This document shows positions 5,540 to 5,663 of a DNA stretch of 5,663 bases, piece by piece. Under the pieces are notes generated by a model. It did no database searches. It saw nothing but the letters and a program-made list of their open reading frames with translations, and was not told the DNA's origin. Made by a program: the position numbers and the translations under genes. Origin of the DNA: K189A clade bacterium (GTDB lineage: Bacteria; Pseudomonadota; Gammaproteobacteria; Pseudomonadales; Azotimanducaceae); contig RKSB01000203.1 of NCBI GenBank assembly GCA_007571095.1, forward strand, positions 1-5,663. Direction: 5' to 3'. Numbering within the stretch: position 1 is the first letter of the stretch; every line of letters begins with the position of its first letter.

Positions 5540-5663
5540 GCCCTCAGCCAGGAGCCCTCAGCCAAATAGAAAATAGGAGCCCTCAGCCAAATAGAAAATA
5601 GGAGCCCTCAGCCAAATAGAAAATAGGAGCCCTCAGCCAAATAGAAAATAAGAGCCCTCAGCC
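5540..5663. repeat. 25-bp tandem repeat array upstream of paaA
   Basis: The 10-bp core GCCCTCAGCC starts at 5540, 5554, 5579, 5604, 5629 and 5654, so the spacing is 14 bp once and then exactly 25 bp four times. The 25-bp unit joins a GC-rich half (GGAGCCCTCAGCC) to an A-rich half (AAATAGAAAATA). The first, promoter-proximal copy lacks the A-rich half. Units are identical except one base near 5651 (AAGAG for AGGAG). The array runs into the window edge, so the copy number is at least six cores. The period is not a multiple of three, arguing against a coding repeat. There are no unique spacers, so it is not a CRISPR. Confidence 0.95.

Noticed and set aside
5540..5663. CRISPR array
   Set aside because: The repeats are directly adjacent 25-bp units with no unique spacers between them.

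Overview
The window carries a near-textbook phenylacetate-degradation operon on the minus strand, paaABCDE. It encodes the multicomponent phenylacetyl-CoA 1,2-epoxidase and fills roughly positions 1837-5476. Facing it on the plus strand are two tandem, related genes for putative family-92-type (DUF23-like) glycosyltransferases. The first of these is cut by the left window edge. Strong protein-level resemblance to enterobacterial PaaA-E, moderate GC content and Shine-Dalgarno-type leaders suggest a Gram-negative proteobacterium, probably a gammaproteobacterium. No finer assignment can be made from this stretch.

Left part (1-1880): the 3' end of glycosyltransferase copy A (2-478), then about 300 bp without a convincing gene (479-782), then the complete copy B (783-1769, 328 aa). 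The two proteins are about 60% identical over the shared C-terminal half by hand alignment. The similarity runs past both stop codons. After copy A (537-580) there is a 44-bp piece that matches the last codons and stop of paaE at 36 of 44 bases. The tandem unit is therefore about 1.3 kb and includes the tail of paaE, so the duplication (or recombination) happened when a glycosyltransferase gene already sat tail-to-tail with paaE.

Right part (1837-5476, minus strand): paaA, paaB, paaC, paaD and paaE follow one another without gaps. paaA/paaB overlap by TGATG, paaB/paaC by TAATG, paaC/paaD probably overlap by 7 nt, and paaD/paaE are 4 nt apart. PaaA (di-iron catalytic subunit), PaaC (structural partner), PaaB (small bridging subunit) and PaaE (FAD/NAD(P)H/2Fe-2S reductase) make the epoxidase that turns phenylacetyl-CoA into its ring-1,2-epoxide. 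PaaD is a DUF59-type protein thought to help build or insert metal centres. A candidate intrinsic terminator for the operon lies between paaE and copy B (1796-1829).

Right edge (5477-5663): a short leader with a good Shine-Dalgarno and a candidate sigma70 promoter lies directly before paaA. Upstream of it is a 25-bp tandem repeat array (six copies of a GC-rich 10-bp core from 5540 to the window edge) that abuts the promoter. The most interesting observations are this array next to the paa promoter and the captured paaE tail behind glycosyltransferase copy A. I see no new enzyme system beyond these.
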